From assembly GCA_963665215.2 (NCBI GenBank), contig CAXXWW010000008.1, forward strand, positions 62,001 through 126,000: DNA of 64,000 nt. Direction: 5' to 3'. Of this stretch, positions 24,778 through 33,217 are shown piece by piece (the first letter of the stretch is position 1; every line of letters starts with the position of its first letter). Source of the stretch: G963665215 sp963665215 (GTDB lineage: Bacteria > Chloroflexota > Dehalococcoidia > Lucifugimonadales > CAUZJF01). The notes beneath the pieces are model-generated. The model saw nothing but the letters and a program-made list of their open reading frames with translations. It did not search any database and was not told the origin of the DNA. The translations under genes and the position numbers were made by a program.

Positions 24778-25917
24778 CTATGCCAGGCGGAAGGAGCTGC
24801 CGGCGATGTGGCGCGTCCCACCGAAATTGTTGCCATCGTCCTCCATGAAGTAGTAGGCCGTGAAAATACGCCCATCGTCCAGTTGCGTGGCGACCGGATA
24901 GCTCAAATCCGAGCCACTCCCATCGTTTCGGATAATGGCGTCCGCCGACCAGGTTGCCCCGTCGTCCTCACTGACGATCAGCCCGAGGCCGTACGGTGGC
25001 TTGCGATGCCCGAAAAGCACCACAATCCGGCCGTCGCGCAGTTGAATCGGCCAGGGCGAGCGGTAAAACGGCCCGCCAGGGCGTGTCTTGTACTCGGGGA
25101 TTTGATAGTTCTCTGGATTGCGACGGGCCGCCCAGGGCGATTGGCCCCAGGCCACAATTGGCTTCGGCTCGCTCCAACTATAGCCGCCATCGTCGGAGTA
25201 GCTCATCTGAATTGCGTTGTAACGCAGTGCACCCACGTTGAGCATATAGCACTGCAACCGGCCGCTGGGCAACAGGATCAAGCTTTGGTAAACGGGCCGC
25301 CCCAGACCCGTTGGGTCGCTTGCCACTTCGGCCAGGTACTCCCAGGTGAGGCCATTATCGTCGGAGCCGAAGACAGCTATGCCACCCGGACCCACACGCT
25401 CTACCTCATTGAACGTGGGGTCGGCGTAGGCCATCGCGGCCATGAGTGTACCGTCGGGGAACTGCACCGGCGGATAGCCATTTTTGTCAACGTTCCCCCA
25501 AAAGGGATGAGTGACGCGCGTTGGCACCTCCTCCCACGTGCGGCCCCGGTCCCCTGACCGGAAGGCGAAGCATTCTAGGGTGGGTTGGGATTCTCCATGC
25601 TCCTCGGCACGCCAGGCCGGTCTCGGCGGACCGGTTGCCGCGTAGGTAAAGTACACTGCCGCATCCGGGCTGGTGAGGTCGATCTGTTCGCGGGCCACGC
25701 CCGGCTCGTCGGCCCGGTACAAGATTGCGCGTTTTTCCTCAAGGGGACGAGACTCATCCCACACCACCACGTCGTGCTCTCTCGGCCAGGTCTCGCCGCC
25801 ATCGAGAGACCGCTGGAGCAGGATCTTTGCACGGCTCGCGTAGCCGGTCGTAAAGGAATGGTCGACGTCGTCCCGGACCTCGTACCGGGACGGCGCGTGC
25901 GAGTGCAACACGCGATC
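24778..25917 (-). pseudogene. Sialidase-like (BNR/Asp-box) protein gene, 5' end removed by IS256 copy 2
   Basis: About 380 residues of a beta-propeller with repeated Asp-box motifs (SLDGGETWP, SGDRGRTWEEV, SDDNGLTWEYL, SDDGGYSWSEP and SEDDGATWS). This is the sialidase/BNR superfamily, used for glycan hydrolysis or binding. The frame is open up to the IS256 end at 25918 with no ATG. The only early starts are TTG/GTG codons after VRD-like sequence, so the first codons are probably missing. The C-terminus (ARHIAGSSFRLA type) looks natural. What substrate it used is unknown. Confidence 0.7.
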
Positions 25918-27285
25918 GAGGTATCTTCAAAAAGTGTGTAAACAGTCAGGCGGTGTACCCTCTCTCTGAACAACACGGGCTCGAGGCCCAAGAGAGGAGA
26001 TAGACCGCCCATGAGAAAGGAAAGCACTGAGAGTAGGTCGGAGTCAAGGCCGGAGTGGGAGCAGTTGGAGGATTGGGTGCGAAGCCAGGTCCAGAGGCTG
26101 ATCCAGGAGTTGCTGGAGGAGGAGGTGACGGCGTTTCTGGGAAGGGCGAAGTCGGCGCTCAGATCCGACTCGGACTCAGATACCGGCTATCGGAACGGAT
26201 ACGGCAGAGCCCGGAGGCTTACGCTGAGTTCGGGAACGATACAGCTGAGGCGGCCGCGAGTCCGCGATACCGAGGAGCAGTTCGAGAGCCGGCTGCTGCC
26301 GCTGTTCGTCAACAGGACCAGGAAGGTTGCTGAGTTGATCCCCGAGCTGTACCTGCACGGTCTATCCGAAGGCGACTTCGATCTGGCTTTGCGGGGGCTG
26401 CTGGGAGAGGACGCACCGGTATCGGCGAGCACGGTGGCCCGGTTGAAGGATAAGTGGAACGATGAGCTTGCCCAATGGCGCAGCCGGCCCCTCGATGACC
26501 TGGAAGTGGTCTACATGTGGGTGGATGGAGTCTACGTCAAGGCTGGTCTTGAGAAGGAGAAGGCGGCGGTACTGGTGGTGATGGCGGCCCTGAGCGACGG
26601 GAGCAAGGTGGTGGTGAGCGCTGTTCCCGGATACAGGGAGTCCACAGAGAACTGGTCCGAGGTGCTCAGGGACATCAAGCGCCGGGGCTTGAGCTGCCCG
26701 AGGCTGGTGGTTGGAGACGGACACCTGGGCATCTGGGGAGCTCTGCGCAACGTCTATCCGCAGGCGGCAGAGCAACGCTGCTGGAACCACAAGATCGTAA
26801 ACGTGCTCGCCAAGCTTCCAAAGCGACAACAGGACCAGGCCAAGCTCATGCTGCGTACTATCCCCTACGCGCCGACTCGGACAGAGGCTGAGCGGCTCAG
26901 GACGGTGTTCACCAGGTGGTGCGGCGACCATTCCTACGAGGCGGCCTCAGAGGCCTTGGAGCGGGACTGGGACCGCATGGTCACCTTCTATGACTTCCCA
27001 AAGGAGCACTGGGGGCACCTTCGCACGACGAACCCGGTAGAATCACCCTTCGCGGCCCTCAGGCTTCGGACCGATGCCGCCAAGCGCTACAAGAGGGTCG
27101 ATCGGGCGATAGCGGTGATCTGGAAAATGTTGATGGTCGCCGAACAGCGCTTCAGGCGTCTGAAGGCCCCTGAGTTGATCGAAGACGTCTATCTCGGTGC
27201 ACAGTATGCGGATGGAATCGCCATTGAATCAACGGCTGAGAAGGTCGCCGCCTGATGTCGTTTACACACCTATTGACGTAACCTC
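25918..27285 (+). mobile_element. IS256-family insertion sequence, copy 2
   Basis: 1368 bases, same ends as copy 1. The flanking octamers ACGCGATC and AGTACGGC differ, so there is no TSD. The two flanks carry halves of unrelated genes (sialidase-like on the left, SDR on the right). Confidence 0.93.
26011..27255 (+). CDS. IS256-family transposase (copy 2)
   Basis: 414 residues with the same protein sequence as copy 1. The second codon is AGA instead of AGG, a silent change that marks this copy. The frame is intact. Confidence 0.95.
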   Translation: MRKESTESRSESRPEWEQLEDWVRSQVQRLIQELLEEEVTAFLGRAKSALRSDSDSDTGYRNGYGRARRLTLSSGTIQLRRPRVRDTEEQFESRLLPLFVNRTRKVAELIPELYLHGLSEGDFDLALRGLLGEDAPVSASTVARLKDKWNDELAQWRSRPLDDLEVVYMWVDGVYVKAGLEKEKAAVLVVMAALSDGSKVVVSAVPGYRESTENWSEVLRDIKRRGLSCPRLVVGDGHLGIWGALRNVYPQAAEQRCWNHKIVNVLAKLPKRQQDQAKLMLRTIPYAPTRTEAERLRTVFTRWCGDHSYEAASEALERDWDRMVTFYDFPKEHWGHLRTTNPVESPFAALRLRTDAAKRYKRVDRAIAVIWKMLMVAEQRFRRLKAPELIEDVYLGAQYADGIAIESTAEKVAA

Positions 27286-27665
27286 AGTACGGCCGCATTA
27301 TACTCACATCATCCATCACAGGGCCGATCACAGGGTACGCGGGCTGGTCGCACTACGGTGCGAGCAAAGCGGCGCAGCTGGGATTCATGAGGACAGCCGC
27401 TATCGAGTTAGCGAAGAACAATATCACGGTCAACGCGGTGATGCCTGGGAACATCATCACCGAGGGGTTGCAGGACTTGGGAGAGGAGTATCTTGAGACC
27501 ATGGCAGCATCGATTCCTCTAAAGACGCTGGGAACAGTGGAGGACATCGGTTATGCGGCCCTGTTTCTCGCGACGAAAGAAGCCGGCTATATCACCGGTC
27601 AAACCATCGTCGTCGATGGGGGACAGACTGTGCCCGAGTCTCTGGAGGCCATGGAAGAGGCATAG
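27286..27665 (+). pseudogene. Short-chain dehydrogenase/reductase, N-terminal half removed by IS256 copy 2
   Basis: The frame starts at the element end with YGRIILTSSITGPITGYAG, then SHYGASKAAQLGFMRTAAIE, and ends at TAG 27665. The catalytic Ser (TSS), Tyr and Lys (YGASK) and the C-terminal ITGQTIVVDGG of FabG-like SDRs are present. The Rossmann half with its GxxxGxG motif is missing. About 125 of the expected 250 residues remain, so the gene is dead unless its other half lies elsewhere next to an IS256 copy. Confidence 0.85.
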
Positions 27666-27913
27666 CAACTCGAGATGCGCAGCGTACCTTTGACCACCGT
27701 GGCGCGACGTTTTACACGCTCAATGTGCCTAGATGGGGTCTATACAAGGAGTGACGCGGGCCAGGTTAATTGAGCGCCGTCGCACGCCCTGGTGAGTTCG
27801 GGCACGTCGGATGCGGAACATCCCGTCCACGGAGTATCCCACCATCCGTCAGCGATATTGCCGGGTGTGCACTGTACGAATGTACATCGTCGAGCTCAGG
27901 GCTTTTCCGGACC
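27666..27913. other. No supported gene
   Basis: Intergenic DNA between the SDR fragment and the MITE-like element. Only short frames are present, with no clear promoter. Confidence 0.4.
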
Positions 27914-28054
27914 TGAGAGGGTGTGTGAGAAGTACGTGGAACTGTGGTTCGACAGGCCTGTCCTGACCTTGCCGAAGGGCTCACCACGAACGGAAAACTC
28001 CGTTCGCCCTGAGCTTGTCAAAGGGTATGAGGGTCGTATTCACACACCCTCTCA
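27914..28054. repeat. MITE-like palindromic element
   Basis: 141 bases bounded by perfect 15-base inverted ends TGAGAGGGTGTGTGA (27914-27928 and 28040-28054). Inside is an 8-bp hairpin CGAACGGA-aaac-TCCGTTCG (27987-28006), flanked by two related direct motifs, CTGACCTTGCCGAAGGG and CTGAGCTTGTCAAAGGG. No coding capacity. It resembles a small non-autonomous element or a dispersed structured repeat. No other copy is in the window. Confidence 0.6.
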
Positions 28055-28075
28055 AGAATTGAACGGTGACAGAAA

Positions 28076-28797
28076 GTGCCTGATACGAACCGTCCGCAGG
28101 AACCGCTGAATCAAATCGACGTTCTCGCGCGAAACGCGTTGAGTGAGTTTGGGCTGCCGCCTGGCGTTCAGATGGAACTCGTGAACTATTCCGAGAACAT
28201 CACCTACAGAGTGGACGACACGCATACTGGCGAACGATTCGCGCTTCGTGTCCATCGACCGGAGTATCACACACTGCAGAACATCGAATCGGAGCTTACG
28301 TGGATGGCGGCCTTGGCCCGTCAGGGAAAGGTTTCTACACCAATGCCAGTGCCGGCGCCGGACGGAACGCTCGTGCAGGGTGCCGGGGCGCCGGGTGTGC
28401 CGCACGACCGGTATTGCGTGCTGTTCCGTTGGATAGATGGGGAATTCCCAGACGAGGATAGGCTCACTGAGTCATTCGGACCCCTTGGTGAGATAACAGC
28501 CCGTTTGCATGCTCACGCACAAGGCTGGAAGCCTCCAGCCGGCTTCAAGCGCCAGACCTGGGACCTCGATTTCATGTTCGGCGAATATCCGATCTGGGGA
28601 ACTTGGCAAGATGGCATGGGTCTGAGTGGGAACGATCGAAAGCTGTTGGACCGTCTCGTAGCGAGGCTCCGACAGAGGCTGGACCAATTCGGACGATCGC
28701 CCGAGCGCTTTGGACTGATACACGCGGATCTGAGGCTGGCCAATCTCCTGGTGGAGGATGGCGAGACCAAAGTCATCGACTTCGACGATTGTGGTTT
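28076..28797 (+). pseudogene. APH-type small-molecule kinase gene, 5' part (split by IS256 copy 3)
   Basis: About 240 residues of an aminoglycoside phosphotransferase/choline kinase-fold kinase. ATP-binding strands (ITYRVDDTHTGERFALRVH), the hinge, the catalytic loop LIHADLRLANLLVEDG (H-x-D-x5-N) and the metal-binding VIDFDDCG are present. The insertion falls right after DFDDCG. The rest follows the element. The predicted start is GTG at 28076, with a weak ribosome-binding site. Its place before a class-III aminotransferase suggests a kinase for an amino alcohol or hydroxy amino acid. Confidence 0.85.
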
Positions 28798-30165
28798 GAG
28801 CTATCTTCAAAAAGTGTGTAAACAGTCAGGCGGTGTACCCTCTCTCTGAACAACACGGGCTCGAGGCCCAAGAGAGGAGATAGACCGCCCATGAGGAAGG
28901 AAAGCACTGAGAGTAGGTCGGAGTCAAGGCCGGAGTGGGAGCAGTTGGAGGATTGGGTGCGAAGCCAGGTCCAGAGGCTGATCCAGGAGTTGCTGGAGGA
29001 GGAGGTGACGGCGTTTCTGGGAAGGGCGAAGTCGGCGCTCAGATCCGACTCGGACTCAGATACCGGCTATCGGAACGGATACGGCAGAGCCCGGAGGCTT
29101 ACGCTGAGTTCGGGAACGATACAGCTGAGGCGGCCGCGAGTCCGCGATACCGAGGAGCAGTTCGAGAGCCGGCTGCTGCCGCTGTTCGTCAACAGGACCA
29201 GGAAGGTTGCTGAGTTGATCCCCGAGCTGTACCTGCACGGTCTATCCGAAGGCGACTTCGATCTGGCTTTGCGGGGGCTGCTGGGAGAGGACGCACCGGT
29301 ATCGGCGAGCACGGTGGCCCGGTTGAAGGATAAGTGGAACGATGAGCTTGCCCAATGGCGCAGCCGGCCCCTCGATGACCTGGAAGTGGTCTACATGTGG
29401 GTGGATGGAGTCTACGTCAAGGCTGGTCTTGAGAAGGAGAAGGCGGCGGTACTGGTGGTAATGGCGGCCCTGAGCGACGGGAGCAAGGTGGTGGTGAGCG
29501 CTGTTCCCGGATACAGGGAGTCCACAGAGAACTGGTCCGAGGTGCTCAGGGACATCAAGCGCCGGGGCTTGAGCTGCCCGAGGCTGGTGGTTGGAGACGG
29601 ACACCTGGGCATCTGGGGAGCTCTGCGCAACGTCTATCCGCAGGCGGCAGAGCAACGCTGCTGGAACCACAAGATCGTAAACGTGCTCGCCAAGCTTCCA
29701 AAGCGACAACAGGACCAGGCCAAGCTCATGCTGCGTACTATCCCCTACGCGCCGACTCGGACAGAGGCTGAGCGGCTCAGGACGGTGTTCACCAGGTGGT
29801 GCGGCGACCATTCCTACGAGGCGGCCTCAGAGGCCTTGGAGCGGGACTGGGACCGCATGGTCACCTTCTATGACTTCCCAAAGGAGCACTGGGGGCACCT
29901 TCGCACGACGAACCCGGTAGAATCACCCTTCGCGGCCCTCAGGCTTCGGACCGATGCCGCCAAGCGCTACAAGAGGGTCGATCGGGCGATAGCGGTGATC
30001 TGGAAAATGTTGATGGTCGCCGAACAGCGCTTCAGGCGTCTGAAGGCCCCTGAGTTGATCGAAGACGTCTATCTCGGTGCACAGTATGCGGATGGAATCG
30101 CCATTGAATCAACGGCTGAGAAGGTCGCCGCCTGATGTCGTTTACACACCTATTGACGTAACCTC
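28798..30165 (+). mobile_element. IS256-family insertion sequence, copy 3
   Basis: 1368 bases. The left end reads GAGCTATC where the others have GAGGTATC. An 8-base TSD TGTGGTTT is present (28790-28797 and 30166-30173), proving simple insertion into the kinase gene. Confidence 0.95.
28891..30135 (+). CDS. IS256-family transposase (copy 3)
   Basis: 414 residues, identical in protein to the other copies. One silent change (GTA for GTG near 29460) distinguishes it. The frame is intact. Confidence 0.95.
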   Translation: MRKESTESRSESRPEWEQLEDWVRSQVQRLIQELLEEEVTAFLGRAKSALRSDSDSDTGYRNGYGRARRLTLSSGTIQLRRPRVRDTEEQFESRLLPLFVNRTRKVAELIPELYLHGLSEGDFDLALRGLLGEDAPVSASTVARLKDKWNDELAQWRSRPLDDLEVVYMWVDGVYVKAGLEKEKAAVLVVMAALSDGSKVVVSAVPGYRESTENWSEVLRDIKRRGLSCPRLVVGDGHLGIWGALRNVYPQAAEQRCWNHKIVNVLAKLPKRQQDQAKLMLRTIPYAPTRTEAERLRTVFTRWCGDHSYEAASEALERDWDRMVTFYDFPKEHWGHLRTTNPVESPFAALRLRTDAAKRYKRVDRAIAVIWKMLMVAEQRFRRLKAPELIEDVYLGAQYADGIAIESTAEKVAA

Positions 30166-30453
30166 TGTGGTTTCGGCTGGTACCTCTACGACTTCGGGAC
30201 AGCGGTCAGCTTCATCGAGCATCGAAAGGACATGGACGAACTGATCGCCTCATGGGTTGACGGTTACCGCAGGGTTTTGCCCCTGTCCGGGGAGGAGGAG
30301 AACGAGGTCCCGACGTTCATCTTGATGCGGCGCCTGTTGCTCACCGCCTGGATCGCGTCGCACTCTGATACAGAGCTTGCTCAGGCACAGGGAATCGACT
30401 ACACGGAGGGCACCTGCGCGCTCGCCGAGGACTACCTCAGGAACTATGGATGA
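30166..30453 (+). pseudogene. APH-type kinase gene, 3' part
   Basis: Removing the element and one TSD restores the frame as DFDDCGFGWYLYDFGTAVSF, the typical continuation after the DFDD motif in this kinase fold. It then runs to ALAEDYLRNYG and a stop at 30453. The restored protein has about 330 residues, normal for the family. The substrate-binding C-terminal helices are all in this part, so the split protein should be inactive. Confidence 0.85.
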
Positions 30454-30505
30454 TTTTCGTGTGAGTGGATGATAATATGCCGCAGACAGAGTAGGGAGGT
30501 GGTCG

Positions 30506-31897
30506 ATGGTCTCCACGAGGGTAAGTGGTGAGGAGCTCGAAGAACTAAAGGACCTGGCCAGGGTCCATTTTTGGCCCCATGACAATCTCGCCGGAGATAT
30601 GTCGGAGGAAACCGGGACGCGAATCCTCGGGTCCGGCGAAGGCGTTTGGGTCGACGATATTCAGGGCCGGCGCTGGTTCGACTTCACGTCCGGGGCGTGG
30701 CTGTTGAACGTCGGCCACGGCCGGAAGGAAATCGGCCAGGCCGTGTACGAGCAGATGACCGAGGGAGTTACCTACACGCCCCCCAACACCGTGAGTCCGG
30801 CGACCATCAAGCTGGTGTCCAAGGTAGCGAGCCTCGCCCCTGATAAGGAGTCGCGGACCTACCTGGTCAGCGGCGGATCCGAGGCCGTGGAAACGGCCTT
30901 GCTGATGACCAGAAAGTACCATAGCAACAATGGCGAACCGACGCGGTGGAAAGTCGTAAGCCGGAAAGGCTCTTACCACGGAGCCACCCACTTCTGCAGG
31001 GGCCTCGGGGGATCGGGCTTCGCAGCATCCAGCACCGACTTCGGCCCCCTGATGCCGGGCAACGTGTACATTACCAACCCTGACGAGTACCGCTGCGCGT
31101 ACTGCTCCGACAAGGGCAGCTGTAACCTCGAGTGCGCAAGGGAGCTCGATCGCGCAATTCAGTTCGAAGGCCCGAAGAGCGTGGCCGCCTTCATCGGCGA
31201 GCCCATCTCGGTCCACCATGGCATCCACATGCCGCATGAGCAATACTGGCCGACGATCCAGGAGATCTGCGACAAACACGGCGTCATCATGATTTGCGAC
31301 GAGATCATTACCGGCTTCGGGCGCACAGGCAAGATGTTCTGCGTCGAGCACTGGGGCATCAAGCCCGACATCATAACCGTGGCGAAAGCGCTCACCGGCG
31401 GGTACTTTCCCATCGGCGCGGCCATCGTTAGCAAGAAGGTCTCCGACGCCTTCCTGGGCGACGACAGCAAGGCACTGCGGCACCTGATCACCTATGGCGG
31501 AAACCCTCCCGCCTCCGCCGCAGGAGTCAGAAACCTCGAGATCATGGAAGACGAGGGCATCGTCGAGAACTCGGCCAAGATGGGCGACTACCTCTACGAG
31601 CAGCTCCAGACGATGTACGAGCACCCAATCGTTGGCGATGTTCGTGGCGGTAAGGGGCCTCTATGCGGAATAGAACTGGTCAAGGACCGGGAGACCAAGG
31701 AGAAGTTTCCAGTCGGGGCCAACCTCCGTGGGGTAATGGCCAGGGCCACCCTGAACCAGGGCTTGTTGGGGCGCGCCGTCACGGACACGATGCGCATCGC
31801 TCCACCTCTCGTCATCACTAAGGACGAGGTCGACGACCTGGTGGACCGAATAGACCGTGCCATCGGGGATGCCGAGAAAGAGCTGGGCGTCAGCTAG
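30506..31897 (+). CDS. Class-III PLP-dependent aminotransferase or phospho-lyase
   Basis: A 463-residue fold-type I PLP enzyme. Cofactor contacts are seen in LVSGGSEAVETAL, in MICDEIITGFGRTG and at the Schiff-base lysine in TVAKALTGGYFPIGA. Class III includes omega-aminotransferases and the phospho-lyases acting on phosphoethanolamine or 5-phosphohydroxylysine. It stands 52 bases after the APH-type kinase gene, in the same direction. In several organisms such a kinase makes the phosphorylated substrate for a phospho-lyase of this class, so the pair probably forms one catabolic step. An unusual insertion CAYCSDKGSCNLEC (four Cys) follows the NPDEYR segment and could bind zinc. The ATG follows AGGGAGG. 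Confidence 0.9.
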   Translation: MVSTRVSGEELEELKDLARVHFWPHDNLAGDMSEETGTRILGSGEGVWVDDIQGRRWFDFTSGAWLLNVGHGRKEIGQAVYEQMTEGVTYTPPNTVSPATIKLVSKVASLAPDKESRTYLVSGGSEAVETALLMTRKYHSNNGEPTRWKVVSRKGSYHGATHFCRGLGGSGFAASSTDFGPLMPGNVYITNPDEYRCAYCSDKGSCNLECARELDRAIQFEGPKSVAAFIGEPISVHHGIHMPHEQYWPTIQEICDKHGVIMICDEIITGFGRTGKMFCVEHWGIKPDIITVAKALTGGYFPIGAAIVSKKVSDAFLGDDSKALRHLITYGGNPPASAAGVRNLEIMEDEGIVENSAKMGDYLYEQLQTMYEHPIVGDVRGGKGPLCGIELVKDRETKEKFPVGANLRGVMARATLNQGLLGRAVTDTMRIAPPLVITKDEVDDLVDRIDRAIGDAEKELGVS

Positions 31898-32143
31898 GCA
31901 ATTCAGCGCGAGACAGGGAGAGGCTCACTGGGGGGGGTCAAGCCTCCCCAATGTCGGTGAGACACAACACTGTATTCGAGTCCCTGAGCCAAAGAGGGGC
32001 GCTTGCAGTCGGCGGTTTTGGGAGCCCTGGGGCTGATCATGGATGCCCTACATGAAGGGTATATCGACGCGGGTATCAAAGTGAGCGCATTTCCTGAAAT
32101 AACACCGGCAAGACAGCAATCGCATTGATGCGTCGGGTTTGAC
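31898..32143. other. Intergenic region with coding-like repeat unit 1
   Basis: It contains, from ATG 31951 to TGA 32055, a 34-codon frame including SLSQRGALAVGGFGS. This is matched by a diverged second unit at 33025-33111 (SFSQRGALAIGGFGS). Most base differences are at third codon positions, so the sequence has been under coding selection. The DNA just before the ATG is G/C-tract-rich (GGGGGGGG and CCTCCCC). Confidence 0.45.
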
Positions 32144-32839
32144 TTAGAGAGAGGCGCACATCCAATTTCTGACAGCCGCCGCCACCTCCAACATCGCGTC
32201 TTTCTGAGTCCTTCCCGAACTCTCTGGCACATTGTAGAAGTGATCGGCGCCGTCAACCACATGCAGGGTCGCGCGGTCACCAAGGCTGTACAATATCGGC
32301 TGTAGCTCGTCCAGGTCCGTGAGGTCGTCCTGGTTGCCCTGGACGAACAGCATCGGAGTGTGAACTTTCTTCAGGTGAGCGACAGGGTCATCCAGGAGTT
32401 GGCGCCAACGCATTGGGAAGGCGAATAACACGACTCCTCGCACGTCTGGCGTCGCACCGTCGGCCACGGCTAGGGACATAAGCTGGCTGCTCATAGATCG
32501 GCCTCCCACAAACAACGGCAATCCCGGTGCGGCCTTGGCGGCGACGACCACGGCTGAATATACGGTGGCCAGGAGCAGCTCTAGAGGATTGAGGGAGCTG
32601 CGCCATTCGGCCCCTCTGCCTTGCTCGGTGTAGGGATAGTTGAAGCGGAATGTGGCGACTCCCTGCCCCGCAAGCGCGTTGGCCATTCCCACCATCACGG
32701 GGTGTTGTATGGGCGTCCCTGCTCCATGGCCGAATACCATCAACGCGTGTGCGTCACCGGGCCGCTTGAGGATCGCGGAAACTTCCGGTCCGCCTTCGGT
32801 CGCGGAGAACTTGGTTTCCAAGACTTCACCGTCAATCAT
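32144..32839 (-). CDS. Alpha/beta hydrolase of the TEX30/KANL3-like family
   Basis: A cytoplasmic alpha/beta-hydrolase of about 231 residues. The oxyanion stretch is LMVFGHGAGTPIQHP. The nucleophile elbow is GGRSMSSQL (Ser), the acid is Asp in QGNQDDLTD and the base is His in DGADHFYNV, so the triad is complete. The frame extends upstream to a GTG at 32896, but homology with the family starts near MIDGEVLETKF, so ATG 32839 is preferred. Neither has a strong ribosome-binding site. The substrate is unknown. It is convergent with the aminotransferase. Confidence 0.8.
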   Translation of the reverse strand: MIDGEVLETKFSATEGGPEVSAILKRPGDAHALMVFGHGAGTPIQHPVMVGMANALAGQGVATFRFNYPYTEQGRGAEWRSSLNPLELLLATVYSAVVVAAKAAPGLPLFVGGRSMSSQLMSLAVADGATPDVRGVVLFAFPMRWRQLLDDPVAHLKKVHTPMLFVQGNQDDLTDLDELQPILYSLGDRATLHVVDGADHFYNVPESSGRTQKDAMLEVAAAVRNWMCASL

Positions 32840-32896
32840 GATGCCGATTCGTTTGGAAGGGTCTTTGCCGGCACGGTGTCTCTGCGGCCATCTCAC

Positions 32897-33217
32897 CGTT
32901 TACTAGCTTCAATGCTCATTCTCGCTGACAAATTGGATTGATTCAAGCCGACGCTATTGCCCCAGAGGCCACCTATCCATCGAGTATTGCTACGAACAAG
33001 TAAGTCCGAGTTTGACTCTCCCTGATCTCGGTGACGCACGAAGCCATATTGAACTCTTTTAGCCAGAGAGGGGCGCTCGCAATCGGGGGCTTTGGGAGCT
33101 TTGGGAGATGATCATGGATGTCCCAAACGAATGGGCATATCGGCGCGGGGATTCACGTTCTCTCGGAAATCCCGGCTAAAATAGTCATCCTGCGCCAACC
33201 AACTGAAGGAGGTTCTC
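32897..33217. other. Intergenic region with coding-like repeat unit 2
   Basis: The second repeat unit (33025-33111) lies about 100 bases before the CocE/NonD gene. Its frame ends at TGA 33111 and has ATC where unit 1 has ATG, so it is probably not translated. Nothing else is seen. Confidence 0.4.

Noticed and set aside
30545..31624. 359-residue minus-strand ORF
   Set aside because: Fully antisense to the aminotransferase, which has all catalytic motifs.
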